Shown here in pieces: positions 5,987 to 12,689 of a stretch of 12,689 nucleotides of DNA. This stretch comes from Selenomonadaceae bacterium (GTDB lineage Bacteria > Bacillota > Negativicutes > Selenomonadales > Selenomonadaceae). The position numbers were made by a program, and so were the translations under genes. The notes beneath the pieces are model-generated. The model had not been told where the DNA came from. It saw nothing but the letters and a program-made list of their open reading frames with translations, and did no database searches. Position 1 is the stretch's first letter; the number at the start of each line of letters is the position of its first letter. The stretch lies in contig JAFPCE010000006.1 of NCBI GenBank assembly GCA_017390245.1, positions 1 to 12,689 of the forward strand, given 5' to 3'.

Positions 5987-6442
5987 TCAGCTGAGCTTAA
6001 ACTGGACATTAATCTTATATTTGTGATTAGCCCTAAGTTCCATGGCATCTAGTACCCCCTGCCGGGCCTTGATGCTGTCCATAATCTCCTGGTGCTTTGC
6101 CACAGACTCAGTAATCAGAGTAAACCAGAGATTATACTCCCCCTGCCGCTGATAATTGTGGGTAATGGCAGGAAATTTGTTAATAAACTCCGCCACCTGT
6201 GGCAAATGCTGCTCCTGCACCTTTAAAGCCACCAGACAGCCCTTGTACCCCAGCTCATCAGAGTTAAAGAAGGCGCCAATCTTTCTGATATAGCCCTCCT
6301 GCTTTAGCAGCTGTATCCGCTCTATTACAAAGGACTCCTCCAGCCCCAGCTCCTGGGCTATAGCCGCAAAAGGCCGTGCCACCAGCTGCAGACGTCCCTG
6401 CAATATATTTAAAATCTTCTTGTCTGTATCCGATAACGCCAT
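5987..6442 (-). CDS. ahbA: Siroheme decarboxylase subunit AhbA-like (Lrp/AsnC fold)
   Basis: 151 residues, partner of the protein encoded next. It has an N-terminal helix-turn-helix like that of Lrp/AsnC (about 4-58) and an AsnC-type domain carrying HNYQR (95-99) and YNLWFTLI (103-110), the pattern of AhbA rather than AhbB or a DNA-binding Lrp. The N-termini of both proteins start with the same D-KKI pattern (LSDTDKKIL here, LSDIDKKII in the partner), showing an ancient duplication. AAGGA lies nine bases ahead of the ATG. The gene starts 66 bases after ysxC, across a terminator, so it probably heads a new unit. The role in heme formation is known for the family (Desulfovibrio, methanogens); whether this organism makes heme cannot be seen here. 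Confidence 0.85.
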   Translation of the reverse strand: MALSDTDKKILNILQGRLQLVARPFAAIAQELGLEESFVIERIQLLKQEGYIRKIGAFFNSDELGYKGCLVALKVQEQHLPQVAEFINKFPAITHNYQRQGEYNLWFTLITESVAKHQEIMDSIKARQGVLDAMELRANHKYKINVQFKLS

Positions 6443-6468
6443 TTTCCACCATCCTTTTCTGACTATGC

Positions 6469-6499
6469 AAAAAGGCCCTCAGCAGCACTGAGAGCCCTT
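6469..6499 (-). terminator. Intrinsic terminator after ysxC
   Basis: On the minus strand the arm at 6499-6488 pairs with the arm at 6482-6471 to give a 12-base stem (two G-U pairs) around a five-base loop, running into TTTTT (6473-6469). The stop codon of ysxC is only nine bases upstream. It separates the protease/chaperone block from ahbA, though read-through could still feed ahbA. Confidence 0.75.
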
Positions 6500-6525
6500 A
6501 TAACACTGTTAATCCTCCTGGTCAC
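6497..6525 (-). promoter_or_regulatory. Possible promoter of ahbA-ahbB-metY overlapping the ysxC terminator
   Basis: On the minus strand GTGACC (6525-6520, 4 of 6) and TATAAG (6502-6497, 5 of 6) are 17 bases apart, with TG one base ahead of the -10 box (extended -10). A transcript would begin near 6490, inside the first arm of the terminator, so it would not fold that hairpin. The -35 box lies in the last ysxC codons. Tentative. Confidence 0.35.
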
Positions 6526-7144
6526 CTATTAATACACCAGCAATAACCTCCAAAAGCTCCAGACGGCCCATGCCCTTCAGAGAAGAATATGGCAGCACAT
6601 CCAAATCCGGCACACCTAAGGTACGCTTAATCTGGGCAATGTTCTTGTGCATGGCATTAGTTCCCAGCTTGTCACATTTAGTAGCAATAACCAGTACAGG
6701 AATATTATGCTCCACCAGCCAGTTAAACATTTCCACATCAGAGGCCATAGGCGCATGACGGCTGTCTATGAGCTGGCATACAAACTGCAGGTTTTCCGAG
6801 GTCAGCAGATATTCATTAATGAACTTGCTCCACACCTTCCTGCGCTCCTGTCCTGTCTTGGCATAACCATAGCCAGGGAGATCCACCAGGTAAAAATCCT
6901 GCCTGTCTGGCACATTTTCAATTTTTGCCCCCAGTTCATAAAAGTTAATGGTCTGGGTCTTACCAGGCTGGCTGGAAACTCTGGCCAGATTTTTCACCCG
7001 GGTCAGAGAGTTAATCAAGGAAGACTTACCTACATTAGAACGTCCGGTAAATACTATTTCCTTGCGCTTTATCTCAGGATATTGCTCCTTTTTTACAGCA
7101 GAAACCAAATACTTACCCTGAGTAATTATTACACTGTCAGCCAT
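6509..7144 (-). CDS. ysxC: Ribosome biogenesis GTPase YsxC/EngB (YihA)
   Basis: 211 residues, a TrmE-Era-EngA-EngB-type GTPase needed for late 50S subunit assembly. All G motifs are visible: G1 GRSNVGKS (34-41), G2 within KTQT (62-65), G3 DLPG (88-91) followed by YGYA, G4 TKCDK (155-159) and G5 SSLKG (187-191). Length slightly above the usual 195-210. GAGGT lies five to six bases ahead of the ATG. It follows lon by 33 bases with no hairpin, matching the lon-ysxC pair common in Firmicutes, and is the last gene before a terminator. Confidence 0.97.
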   Translation of the reverse strand: MADSVIITQGKYLVSAVKKEQYPEIKRKEIVFTGRSNVGKSSLINSLTRVKNLARVSSQPGKTQTINFYELGAKIENVPDRQDFYLVDLPGYGYAKTGQERRKVWSKFINEYLLTSENLQFVCQLIDSRHAPMASDVEMFNWLVEHNIPVLVIATKCDKLGTNAMHKNIAQIKRTLGVPDLDVLPYSSLKGMGRLELLEVIAGVLIGDQED

Positions 7145-7177
7145 AAATACCTCATTTCTGTACTAATCAATTTACAC

Positions 7178-9502
7178 TTATTGCAGCAAAGCTGTTTCCA
7201 GCACCTTGTCCAGATGCTCTACAGGAACAAACTCCAGCTGCTGGCGGATTTCCTCTGGAATATCCTCAATATCTCTTTCGTTATCCTTTGGCAGAATAAT
7301 GGTCTTCATGCCCTCTCTGTAGGCAGCAATGACCTTTTCCTTCAGACCGCCAATGGCCAGAACGTTGCCACGGATAGTAATCTCACCAGTCATGGCCACA
7401 TCGCTTCTAACCTTCTTGCCTGTTAAAGCAGAAATCATAGCAGTAGCCATGGTAATACCCGCAGATGGGCCATCCTTTGGAATAGCTCCCTCTGGGAAGT
7501 GAATATGAATATCCTGCTTCTCATAGAAGTTAGCCTTGAGGCCCAGAACTCTCTGACGGCTGCGGATATAAGAAAGAGCCGCCTGGGCAGATTCCTTCAT
7601 GACATCCCCCAGCTTGCCAGTCAGTATAAGCTTGCCCTTACCAGGAAATACGTTAACCTCTGTAGGCAGGGTATCGCCACCTACCTGAGTCCAGGCCATG
7701 CCAGTGCAAAGGCCTACTGCAGGCTTTCTCTTGGCCTTTTTCTCTGGGAATTTTGCTCTGCCCAGGATATCCTCAAGATTTCTGGTAGTGATGGTTTTAA
7801 CCTTGTTATCCTCAGACTCCACCAATTTGCGTGCTACCTTGCGGCACAGCTTGCCAATAACACGCTCCAGCTCACGGACACCAGCTTCTCTGGTATATTC
7901 GCTGATAAGCTTGTCCAGTACACCTGCACCCAGCTTCAGCTGCTTTGCAAGAAGACCATGCTTCTCTCTCTGGCGAGGAACCAGGAACTGCTTGGCAATC
8001 TCCAGCTTCTCCTGGGAGGTATAGCTGGAAAGAGTAATAACCTCCATACGATCCAATAATGGACGTGGAATACCGTTAATATCATTAGCTGTCACAATCC
8101 ACAGCACCTTGGACAAATCAAATGGCAGCTCTACATAATGGTCACTAAAGGTAGAATTCTGCGCTGGGTCAAGCACCTCCAGCAAGGCAGAGGTTGGGTC
8201 CCCCTTGTAATCAGAGCCCATCTTATCTACTTCATCCAAAAGGAAAACTGGGTTACAGCTGCCAGTCTTCTTTAAAGCCTCCAGAATACGTCCTGGCATA
8301 GCTCCTACATAGGTACGGCGATGACCGCGGATTTCCGCTTCATCATGAACACCACCTAAGGAAGCACGGGCAAACTTTCTCCCCAGAGCTCTGGCTACAG
8401 AAGTAGCTAAAGAGGTCTTACCAACACCTGGTGGACCTACCAGACACAAAATAGGCGCTGTCTGGCCCTTGGTCAGCTGGCGCACAGCCATAAACTCCAG
8501 AATACGTTCCTTTACCTTCTCTAAGCCATAGTGATCCTCATTGAGGATTTCCTCAGCTTTGGCAATATCATTAACATCCTCAGTGGCAATACGCCAAGGC
8601 ATATCCAGCAGTGTTTCAATATATGTACTGATAACACCAGCCTCCTGGGACATGTAGCCCTGCTGGCGCTCCAGTCTGTTGATTTCCTTCTCCACAGTCT
8701 CTATAACTGCTTTAGGATAATCCCCATCCTTCATGCGCTGGCGGTATTTTTCAATATCACCCTGAATGCCGTTTTTATCCCCCAGCTCTTTGTAAATAGC
8801 CTTAACCTTTTCCCGGAGATAAATATCCTTCTGAACCTTTTCTACCTGCTTTTTCACCCTGTCCCCAATTTTGCGCTCAATCTTCAGAATATCACGCTCA
8901 CGGCGGAGAATACTGTAGAGATGCTCCAGTCTGTCCTTGATATCAATGCACTCTAACAGCTCCTGGCGCTGCTCCAGCTTCAGATTGATGTGGCCGGCAA
9001 TCGTATCTGCCAGACGTCCTGCATCAGAAATAATGGAAACAGAAACTATAGCCTCAGCTGGAATCTTCCTGCTGGCCTTAACCCAGTTTTCAAATTCCTG
9101 AACTACCACACGGACCAGTGCCTCCATGTCCATGTTTTCTTCAAAATCGTCCTCATAGGTGAGAACCTCTGCCTGCCAGCAGTCCCTGTCCTTGTTAATG
9201 CTTCTGATGCTGGCACGCTGAATGCCTTCCACCAGCAGGCGCACCATACCGCCAGGCATGCGCTGCATGTGCTTGATTTCACAAACAGTACCTACCTGAT
9301 ACAGGTCCTGCAGCTCAGGATTATTAACGTCTGCATCCTGCTGAGCCACCAGCAGGATTCTGCTGTCATTCAGCATAGCTTCTTCCACAGCAGCTACAGA
9401 CATTTCCCGGCCTGCATCCAGATTAACCATCATATATGGAAAAACCACCATGCCACGCAGTGGCAGCAGCGGTAAAGTTTCAATATTATCATTATCGCTC
9501 AT
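7178..9502 (-). CDS. lon: ATP-dependent protease Lon (LonA type)
   Basis: 774 residues, usual for LonA. A cytosolic hexameric AAA+ serine protease that degrades misfolded and regulatory proteins. The N-terminal substrate domain starts at once (LPLLPLRGMVVFPYM, 10-24) and runs to about 200, followed by a long charged coiled-coil region (about 200-285). The AAA+ module has Walker A GPPGVGKT (356-363), Walker B VFLLDEVDK (419-427) and the PLLDRMEVI arginine region (481-489). The protease domain has the Ser680-Lys723 dyad within KDGPSAG (676-682) and GGLKEKV (718-724). No transmembrane insert, so not LonB. GGAGGTG ahead of the ATG fixes the start. It follows clpX by 73 bases that carry a hairpin (9527-9556). 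No CtsR or CIRCE box was seen ahead of it. Confidence 0.98.
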   Translation of the reverse strand: MSDNDNIETLPLLPLRGMVVFPYMMVNLDAGREMSVAAVEEAMLNDSRILLVAQQDADVNNPELQDLYQVGTVCEIKHMQRMPGGMVRLLVEGIQRASIRSINKDRDCWQAEVLTYEDDFEENMDMEALVRVVVQEFENWVKASRKIPAEAIVSVSIISDAGRLADTIAGHINLKLEQRQELLECIDIKDRLEHLYSILRRERDILKIERKIGDRVKKQVEKVQKDIYLREKVKAIYKELGDKNGIQGDIEKYRQRMKDGDYPKAVIETVEKEINRLERQQGYMSQEAGVISTYIETLLDMPWRIATEDVNDIAKAEEILNEDHYGLEKVKERILEFMAVRQLTKGQTAPILCLVGPPGVGKTSLATSVARALGRKFARASLGGVHDEAEIRGHRRTYVGAMPGRILEALKKTGSCNPVFLLDEVDKMGSDYKGDPTSALLEVLDPAQNSTFSDHYVELPFDLSKVLWIVTANDINGIPRPLLDRMEVITLSSYTSQEKLEIAKQFLVPRQREKHGLLAKQLKLGAGVLDKLISEYTREAGVRELERVIGKLCRKVARKLVESEDNKVKTITTRNLEDILGRAKFPEKKAKRKPAVGLCTGMAWTQVGGDTLPTEVNVFPGKGKLILTGKLGDVMKESAQAALSYIRSRQRVLGLKANFYEKQDIHIHFPEGAIPKDGPSAGITMATAMISALTGKKVRSDVAMTGEITIRGNVLAIGGLKEKVIAAYREGMKTIILPKDNERDIEDIPEEIRQQLEFVPVEHLDKVLETALLQ

Positions 9503-9526
9503 AGGCTGAACACCTCCGTATATAAA

Positions 9527-9556
9527 TATAGACGCCGCCTAATGGCAACGTCTATA
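9527..9556. other. Intercistronic hairpin between clpX and lon
   Basis: TATAGACG (9527-9534) and CGTCTATA (9549-9556) form a perfect 8-base inverted repeat with a 14-base loop in which a GCC and a GGC can add inner pairs. On the minus strand it is followed by TTTATATA and then the lon ribosome site, without a proper T run. It may be a weak terminator, an RNA processing or stability element, or an operator. Confidence 0.5.
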
Positions 9557-9575
9557 CACATTCTTGCAAGAGCCC

Positions 9576-10838
9576 TTAGGCAGTCTCTTCTTGTTTAGCG
9601 CTGGCAGCCTTGCCATAGCTTAATACTGGATCCTTCTTGTCCAGTACTACATCCTTAGTCACCCTGCAGCCTGATACTCCCTCAATAGAAGGTATCTCAT
9701 ACATAACGTTTTTCATAATCTCTTCAATAATAGAGCGAAGTCCGCGGGCACCAGTCTTGCGCTTGATTGCTTCCTTGGCAATAGCACGCAATGCCTCATC
9801 ATCAAAGGACAGCTTTACGCCATCTAAATCTAACAAATGTTTATACTGTTTTACCAAAGCGTTCTTTGGCTTGGTCAATATTGCTACCAGATCATCCTCA
9901 GCTAATGGATCTAAGGTTGCTACTACAGGCAGACGGCCAATAAACTCAGGAATTAACCCGCTCTTCATCAGATCATCTGGAGCCAGCTTCTTTAATATAG
10001 CCCCTAAATCAGGGTCCTGCTTGGAAGAAATCACTGCTCCAAAGCCCATATTCTTAGTACCAATACGCTTGTTAATAATCTTTTCAATGCCAGCAAAGGC
10101 ACCACCACAGATAAAGAGAATATTGGTGGTATCAATCTGCAAAAGCTCCTGATGGGGATGCTTGCGTCCGCCCTGAGGTGGAACAGAAGCCACAGTACCC
10201 TCCAGAATCTTCAGCAGCGCCTGCTGTACTCCTTCACCAGAAACATCACGGGTGATAGACACATTTTCACCCTTGCGGGCAATTTTATCAATCTCATCAA
10301 TATAGATGATACCCCGCTCAGCCTGCTCAATATCAAAATCAGCAGCCTGAATCAGCTTCAGCAGAATGTTTTCTACATCCTCGCCTACATAACCTGCTTC
10401 AGTCAAGGTAGTAGCATCTGCCACAGCAAATGGTACCTTTAATATCTCAGCTAAGGTCTGTGCCAGCAGGGTTTTACCGCTACCAGTAGGGCCAAGCATC
10501 AAAATATTGGACTTCTGCAGCTTAATATCACTGGCAGGAGATTTAGTGGAATTAATTCTTTTATAATGATTGTACACAGCTACAGCCAGAGACTTTTTCG
10601 CTTCATCCTGGCCAATGACATACTGGTCAAGAATTGCCTTGATTTCCTTTGGCTTTGGCAAGCCTTCCTTAGCCTCTTCCTCAGCACTCTGTACATCTTC
10701 AGCAATAATCTCATTGCACAGGTCAATACACTCGTCACAAATATACACGCCAGGACCAGCCACCAGCTTGCGGACTACATCCTGTCTTTTGCCACAAAAG
10801 GAGCACACTAAACCATCATCGTTATCCTTATAACTCAT
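9576..10838 (-). CDS. clpX: ATP-dependent Clp protease ATP-binding subunit ClpX
   Basis: 420 residues, normal length. Hexameric unfoldase that feeds substrates to ClpP. The N-terminal zinc finger has Cys12, Cys15, Cys34 and Cys37 (CSFC, CDEC). AAA+ marks: Walker A GPTGSGKT (116-123), pore loop GYVG (149-152), Walker B IIYIDEID (177-184), GLIPEFIGRLP (294-304) with the arginine finger region, and sensor 2 GARG (363-366). The ClpP-docking IGF loop is present as MGF (264-266). An AGGAGGTC ribosome site begins directly after the clpP stop codon, with 12 bases between the genes, so the two are translated from one message. Confidence 0.98.
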   Translation of the reverse strand: MSYKDNDDGLVCSFCGKRQDVVRKLVAGPGVYICDECIDLCNEIIAEDVQSAEEEAKEGLPKPKEIKAILDQYVIGQDEAKKSLAVAVYNHYKRINSTKSPASDIKLQKSNILMLGPTGSGKTLLAQTLAEILKVPFAVADATTLTEAGYVGEDVENILLKLIQAADFDIEQAERGIIYIDEIDKIARKGENVSITRDVSGEGVQQALLKILEGTVASVPPQGGRKHPHQELLQIDTTNILFICGGAFAGIEKIINKRIGTKNMGFGAVISSKQDPDLGAILKKLAPDDLMKSGLIPEFIGRLPVVATLDPLAEDDLVAILTKPKNALVKQYKHLLDLDGVKLSFDDEALRAIAKEAIKRKTGARGLRSIIEEIMKNVMYEIPSIEGVSGCRVTKDVVLDKKDPVLSYGKAASAKQEETA

Positions 10839-10850
10839 AGGATGACCTCC

Positions 10851-11462
10851 TTACTCCCCGGCCTGCTCTGCCTTGGCCTCATTGGGACGGGTAACCACCT
10901 TGTCAATCAGCCCATAGGCAACAGCCTCCTGGGCACTCATGAAATTATCACGCTCTGTATCTCTGTCTACAGTCTCTAAAGACTGGCCAGTATGCTCAAC
11001 CAGCATGTCATTAATCATGTGGCGGATGCGGAGCAATTCCTTAGCCTGAATCTGAACATCAGTAGACTGGCCCTGAGCACCACCCAATGGCTGGTGAATC
11101 ATAATTCTGGCATTAGGCAGCGCACAGCGCTTGCCCTTAGCACCAGCGGTGAGCAAAAGCGCGCCCATGCTGGCAGCCTGGCCAATGCAGATAGTAGATA
11201 CATCTGGCTTAATATACTGCATAGTATCATAAATAGCCATACCAGCGGTAACTACACCGCCTGGGCTATTAATATACAGGTAAATATCCTTGTCTGGATC
11301 CTCAGCCTCTAAGAAAAGCAGCTGGGCTACAACAGTGTTAGCTACTGCATCATCGATGCTGCCACCAAGGAATATGATACGATCCTTCAACAATCTAGAG
11401 TAGATATCATAAGCGCGCTCGCCCTGACCAGTCTGCTCTACAACCATAGGAACATAACTCAT
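10851..11462 (-). CDS. clpP: ATP-dependent Clp protease proteolytic subunit ClpP
   Basis: 203 residues, the tetradecameric serine peptidase that works with ClpX. The catalytic triad is Ser98 (GQAASMGA), His123 (MIHQPLGG) and Asp172 (ERDNFM). The N-terminus (MSYVPMVVEQTGQGERAYDI) has the usual short propeptide-like stretch and the axial-loop region. GAGGTGA lies ahead of the ATG. Upstream, 69 bases with a strong hairpin separate it from tig; downstream it nearly touches clpX. Confidence 0.98.
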   Translation of the reverse strand: MSYVPMVVEQTGQGERAYDIYSRLLKDRIIFLGGSIDDAVANTVVAQLLFLEAEDPDKDIYLYINSPGGVVTAGMAIYDTMQYIKPDVSTICIGQAASMGALLLTAGAKGKRCALPNARIMIHQPLGGAQGQSTDVQIQAKELLRIRHMINDMLVEHTGQSLETVDRDTERDNFMSAQEAVAYGLIDKVVTRPNEAKAEQAGE

Positions 11463-11484
11463 ATAATCACCTCAAAAACAACTC

Positions 11485-11509
11485 TTGGGGATGTATAGTG
11501 CATCCCCAA
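11485..11509. other. Hairpin between tig and clpP
   Basis: TTGGGGATG (11485-11493) and CATCCCCAA (11501-11509) form a perfect 9-base stem around a seven-base loop. On the minus strand the stem is followed by GAGTTGTTTTTG, so the T run starts six bases late. It lies 22 bases after the tig stop and 22 bases before the clpP start. It could act as a leaky terminator or as a processing site that sets the tig to clpP ratio. Confidence 0.55.
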
Positions 11510-11531
11510 AAGCATTAAACATATAAAAATC

Positions 11532-12689
11532 TTACTCAGCTACGCTGTCAACAATGAACTTAGCAGTCTTGCTGCGGAGTACGCTGCCAGTGAGCTCGCC
11601 AAGACGGCCCTGCTCAGCAATAATCTGTCTAACCTGTGCTGGAGTTGCACCATAGGTAGCAGCCATAGCATTAACCTGCTCGTCAAGATCCTCAGCCTCA
11701 ACCTTGATACCCTCAGCCTTAGCAACAGCCTCAAGCATCAGATCAACCTTAACGTTAGTAGCTGCGGTCTCCTTGTAGTTCTCACGGAGCTTAGCCATGT
11801 CGCTGTTGGTGTACTGTAAGTACATCTCCAGGCTCATGCCCTGCTGCTGGAGAGAAAGAGCCATCTGCTGGATCATAGCGCTTACGCGGTTCTCAACCAT
11901 AACCTCTGGTACATCAACCTCTGCATTGTCAGCAGCCTGCTTGATAGCAGCCTCACGCTTAGCAGACTCAGCCTTAGCCTCAGCGGACTTCTCCAGGTTG
12001 GACTTAATGTCAGCCTTTAACTCATCAAGAGTCTGGAAGGTGCTTGCCTTCTTAGCGAAGTCGTCATTCAGCTCAGGCAGAACCTTCTTCTTGATGCTCT
12101 TAACAGTGCACTCAAATACAGCATCCTTGCCCTTAAGCTCCTCAGAATGATACTCCTCAGGGAACTTAACATTAACCTTAATCTCGTTGCCAATAGTAGC
12201 ACCGATAAGCTGATCCTCAAAGCCTGGGATAAAGCTATTAGAACCAACCTGTAAAGGATAATCCTTGCTCTCGCCGCCAGCAAATGCCTCGCCGTCAACA
12301 AAGCCCTTGAAATCTAAAGTAATGAAGTCATCCTTCTCAACAGCAGCGCCCTCTTCAGCGTCAACCATGTCAGCCTGACGGTCTAACATGCGTACTAACT
12401 GCTCCTGAATAGCATTGTCATCAACTACGTCCTTGGTAACCTCTACCTTGAGACCCTTGTACTCGCCCAGCTTAACCTCAGGCTTCTTAGTAGCAGTAGC
12501 CTTGAAAACAACATCCTTACCCTTTTCTAAAGTAACAACGTCAATCTCAGGTCTGGTAACTAGATCCATGTCCTCCTGCTGGAGAGCCTCGCTCATTGCC
12601 TTAGGAGCAACGATATCAAAAGCCTCACGGAGAACGGTCTCAACACCATACTGCTTCTCAACGATGAGCAGAGGTGCCTTGCCCTTACG
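11532..12689 (-). CDS. tig: Trigger factor, N-terminal end cut by the window edge
   Basis: 385 residues are visible; the open frame continues past position 12689, so about 40-45 N-terminal residues are missing. The internal ATG at 12596 is not the start: upstream codons read RKGKAPLLIVEKQYGVE, which is the end of the ribosome-docking signature (GFRKGKAP) and the rest of the N-terminal domain. The FKBP-type peptidyl-prolyl isomerase domain covers about visible residues 117-202 (ITLDFKGFVDGEAFAGG, NSFIPGFEDQLIGA), followed by the long helical chaperone domain to the C-terminus. It binds at the ribosome exit tunnel and shields nascent chains. It is the promoter-proximal gene of the tig-clpP-clpX-lon-ysxC order. 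Confidence 0.97.
   Translation of the reverse strand, partial: RKGKAPLLIVEKQYGVETVLREAFDIVAPKAMSEALQQEDMDLVTRPEIDVVTLEKGKDVVFKATATKKPEVKLGEYKGLKVEVTKDVVDDNAIQEQLVRMLDRQADMVDAEEGAAVEKDDFITLDFKGFVDGEAFAGGESKDYPLQVGSNSFIPGFEDQLIGATIGNEIKVNVKFPEEYHSEELKGKDAVFECTVKSIKKKVLPELNDDFAKKASTFQTLDELKADIKSNLEKSAEAKAESAKREAAIKQAADNAEVDVPEVMVENRVSAMIQQMALSLQQQGMSLEMYLQYTNSDMAKLRENYKETAATNVKVDLMLEAVAKAEGIKVEAEDLDEQVNAMAATYGATPAQVRQIIAEQGRLGELTGSVLRSKTAKFIVDSVAE

Noticed and set aside
5469..6442. The two Lrp/AsnC-like genes as ordinary amino acid-responsive regulators
   Set aside because: The paired marks HNYQR/YNLWFTL and HCYDR/WPYNFYTMLHG are those of AhbA and AhbB siroheme decarboxylase subunits.
6647..7426. 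A 259-codon plus-strand open frame across ysxC and lon
   Set aside because: It lies opposite two strongly conserved genes, resembles no protein and has no ribosome site.
9519..9548. A lon promoter of the form TTGCCA-N18-TATATA on the minus strand
   Set aside because: Transcription would begin inside or after the lon Shine-Dalgarno sequence, leaving a message with no ribosome site.
12594..12596. ATG at 12596 as the start of trigger factor
   Set aside because: The codons upstream to the window edge continue conserved trigger factor sequence including RKGKAP, so the true start is outside.

Overview
The window reads as a chromosomal stretch of a low-to-mid GC anaerobic Firmicute. The order tig-clpP-clpX-lon-ysxC is a classic Firmicutes housekeeping block. 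A downstream pair of siroheme decarboxylase-like (AhbA/AhbB) proteins and the style of the proteins point to the class Negativicutes, perhaps an Acidaminococcaceae-like gut bacterium; this placement is inference from gene content and protein feel, not from a search. No mobile element, phage gene, CRISPR array, tRNA or rRNA gene was seen.

Layout, left to right. Positions 1-740 hold a plus-strand flavodoxin gene with its own promoter, an operator-like inverted repeat at the start site, a TTG start and a strong terminator. Everything else is on the minus strand and is best read from right to left. Transcription enters at the right edge in trigger factor (tig, its 5' end is outside the window), then passes through clpP, clpX, lon and ysxC. 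This unit covers nascent-chain folding, two ATP-dependent proteases and 50S ribosome assembly. Hairpins sit between tig and clpP, between clpX and lon, and after ysxC. The last looks like a real terminator overlapped by a possible promoter for the next unit, ahbA-ahbB-metY: two siroheme decarboxylase subunits and an O-acetylhomoserine sulfhydrylase. That unit ends at an excellent terminator (4118-4153).

Next, a well-formed promoter (4076-4103) drives a two-gene unit of CobW/G3E-type GTPases. The first carries an extraordinary His/Asp/Glu/Cys-rich insert with 42 histidines in 82 residues and two repeated Cys clusters. The second is a divergent partner translated from a ribosome site inside the end of the first gene. 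They probably handle a transition metal (Zn, Ni or Co), but which one cannot be read from the sequence. Beyond them a 34-base tandem duplication lies ahead of an unrecognised 227-residue protein. After it comes the wreck of a zinc-type alcohol dehydrogenase gene whose middle third-plus (about 1 kb) has been deleted, apparently between short matching sequences.

There is no gene-free stretch longer than 300 bases. The most interesting items are the His/Cys-rich GTPase and its partner, the ahbAB-metY linkage of siroheme use to sulfur assimilation, the deleted dehydrogenase, and the regulatory palindromes at 44-63 and 4018-4029.
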